DNA of 64,000 bases from NCBI RefSeq assembly GCF_902459645.1, contig NZ_CABPSK010000002.1, positions 62,001-126,000 on the forward strand, given 5' to 3'. How positions within the stretch are numbered: the first letter of the stretch is position 1; each line of letters begins with the position of its first letter. Below are positions 63,054 to 64,000 of the stretch, piece after piece. Position numbers and translations under genes: made by a program. Origin of the DNA: Pandoraea pneumonica (GTDB lineage: Bacteria; Pseudomonadota; Gammaproteobacteria; Burkholderiales; Burkholderiaceae). The notes beneath the pieces are model-generated. The model saw only the letters and a program-made list of their open reading frames with translations. It did no database searches and was not told the DNA's origin.

Positions 63054-64000
63054 ATGGCTAACACCACTCTCGGCGTCAAGGTCGACGACGTCCTGCGCAC
63101 CCGGCTCAAAACGGCCGCCCAGCAAATCGAGCGCACCCCGCACTGGCTCATCAAACAGGCGATCTTCGCTTATCTGGAGCGCATCGAGAGCGGCACCCTG
63201 CCCCCCGAACTCAACGGCGCAACCCACGCCGCTACGGAAGTCATCGACGGCCTGAACGGCGACGACACCGCCGCGCACCCGTTCCTCGAATTCGCCCAGA
63301 ACGTGCAACCCCAGTCGGTACTGCGCGCCGCCATCACCGCCGCCTACCGCCGCCCAGAGCCAGAATGCGTGCCCGTGCTGATCGGTCAGGCCAAGCTGGC
63401 CCCGGCCACCGCCACGTCGGCCTCCGCCCTCGCCCGTAAGCTCGTCGTCGCCCTGCGCGGCAAGAGCACCGGCGGCGGCGTCGAAGGCCTGATTCACGAA
63501 TTCTCGCTGTCCAGCCAAGAGGGCGTCGCCCTGATGTGTCTGGCCGAAGCCCTGCTGCGTATTCCCGACAAGGCCACGCGCGACGCGCTCATCCGCGACA
63601 AGATCAGCAAGGGCGACTGGCACGCCCACATGGGCAACTCGCCGTCGATGTTCGTCAACGCCGCCACCTGGGGCCTGATGATCACCGGCAAGCTCGTCAC
63701 CACCACCAGCGAAGCCGGTCTCACCAAGGCGCTCACCCGCCTGATCGGCCGTGGCGGCGAACCCCTCATCCGCAAGGGCGTGGACATGGCCATGCGCCTG
63801 ATGGGCGAACAGTTCGTGACAGGCGAAACCATCTCCGAAGCGCTCGCCAACAGCCGTAAGTACGAAGCCCAAGGCTTCCGCTACTCGTACGACATGCTCG
63901 GCGAAGCCGCCACCACCGAAGAAGACGCCCAGCGCTACTACGCCAGCTACGAGCAGGCGATCCATGCGATCGGCAAAGCCTCGGCCGGGCGCGGCATCTA
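63054..64000 (+). CDS. putA: Trifunctional PutA (proline dehydrogenase / P5C dehydrogenase / repressor), 3' end cut off
   Basis: Only the first 315 residues are in the window (full-length trifunctional PutA is about 1,300). The ATG at 63054 begins MANTTLGVKVDDVLRTRLKT, a ribbon-helix-helix DNA-binding domain (about 1-50; PHWLIKQAIFAYLERI), followed by the PutA dimerisation arm and the start of the proline dehydrogenase barrel (MCLAEALLRIPDKATRDALI, HAHMGNSPSMFVNAATWGLM). The RHH domain means it can repress its own gene, in line with the GTTGCA palindrome upstream. Confidence 0.95.
   Translation, partial: MANTTLGVKVDDVLRTRLKTAAQQIERTPHWLIKQAIFAYLERIESGTLPPELNGATHAATEVIDGLNGDDTAAHPFLEFAQNVQPQSVLRAAITAAYRRPEPECVPVLIGQAKLAPATATSASALARKLVVALRGKSTGGGVEGLIHEFSLSSQEGVALMCLAEALLRIPDKATRDALIRDKISKGDWHAHMGNSPSMFVNAATWGLMITGKLVTTTSEAGLTKALTRLIGRGGEPLIRKGVDMAMRLMGEQFVTGETISEALANSRKYEAQGFRYSYDMLGEAATTEEDAQRYYASYEQAIHAIGKASAGRGI

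Overview
The window looks like a chromosomal segment of a Burkholderiaceae betaproteobacterium, most likely Pandoraea. The reasons are high GC and codon use, the neighbourhood yraN-diaA-BON lipoprotein beside rsmI, a hemE-priA pair, a complete sox cluster with soxCD, an 'EPS-associated' MarR-type regulator heading a surface-polysaccharide locus, and PilV-shufflon-type tip proteins. The genus is inferred from gene content and not proven. No CRISPR array, rRNA operon, insertion sequence, integrase or prophage was seen. One tRNA-Ala (anticodon CGC) is present.

Layout. 1-1595: a truncated DUF1445/D-glutamate cyclase-like gene divergent from a LysR regulator. 1636-6703 (minus): an aa3/caa3-type cytochrome c oxidase operon, with subunit II carrying a fused cytochrome c, then subunit I, two different subunit III-like genes and a small subunit IV. 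6910-24061: a surface-polysaccharide (O-antigen/EPS) locus. Its forward half holds a regulator, manC, a 3-amino-3,6-dideoxyhexose module, glycosyltransferases and a Wzx flippase. It meets, at a hairpin near 17.9 kb, a reverse half of wzy, the UDP-L-FucNAc genes fnlABC and a WbuB-like transferase. 24390-24465: tRNA-Ala. 24628-33128 (minus): a sulfur-oxidation operon, soxR-soxC-soxD-cytochrome-soxY-soxZ-soxA-soxX-soxW-soxB. 33519-35300: an orphan two-partner-secretion TpsB porin. 35530-39518 (minus): flavocytochrome c sulfide dehydrogenase genes downstream of a BON lipoprotein, diaA and yraN, divergent from rsmI. 40640-43501: a COG2984-type ABC importer. 43941-54438: mixed housekeeping and enzyme genes (rlpA, an MBL-fold hydrolase, an exonuclease, arsC, a dienelactone hydrolase fusion, hyi, a CoA-binding protein, an esterase, a PheC-like protein, hemE). 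54834-57308: priA. 57522-59209: sulfite dehydrogenase sorAB. 59250-62931: two divergent PilV-like tip proteins. 63054 to the end: the 5' part of putA, preceded by a palindrome of PutA-type operator motifs.

How the genes work together. Three separate loci serve one lithotrophic theme. FccAB can oxidise sulfide. Sox with SoxCD can take thiosulfate fully to sulfate. SorAB oxidises sulfite. All deliver electrons to c-type cytochromes, and the oxidase at 1.6-6.7 kb could be the terminal acceptor. The polysaccharide locus predicts a repeat unit with L-FucNAc, a 3-acylamino-3,6-dideoxyhexose and a mannose-derived sugar. The dTDP-glucose genes, the initiating transferase, the chain-length regulator and the ligase must lie elsewhere.

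The most unusual part is 59.2-62.9 kb. There, two head-to-head PilV-like proteins share an N-terminal half but end in unrelated C-terminal domains, one after a collagen-like tract. Their start regions form a 45-bp inverted repeat with 42 matches, and no pilus operon or recombinase is in view. Other leads are an ATAT-rich palindrome at soxR, GTTGCA operators at putA, and a possible terminator-ended small RNA in a 786-bp gap near 50 kb.
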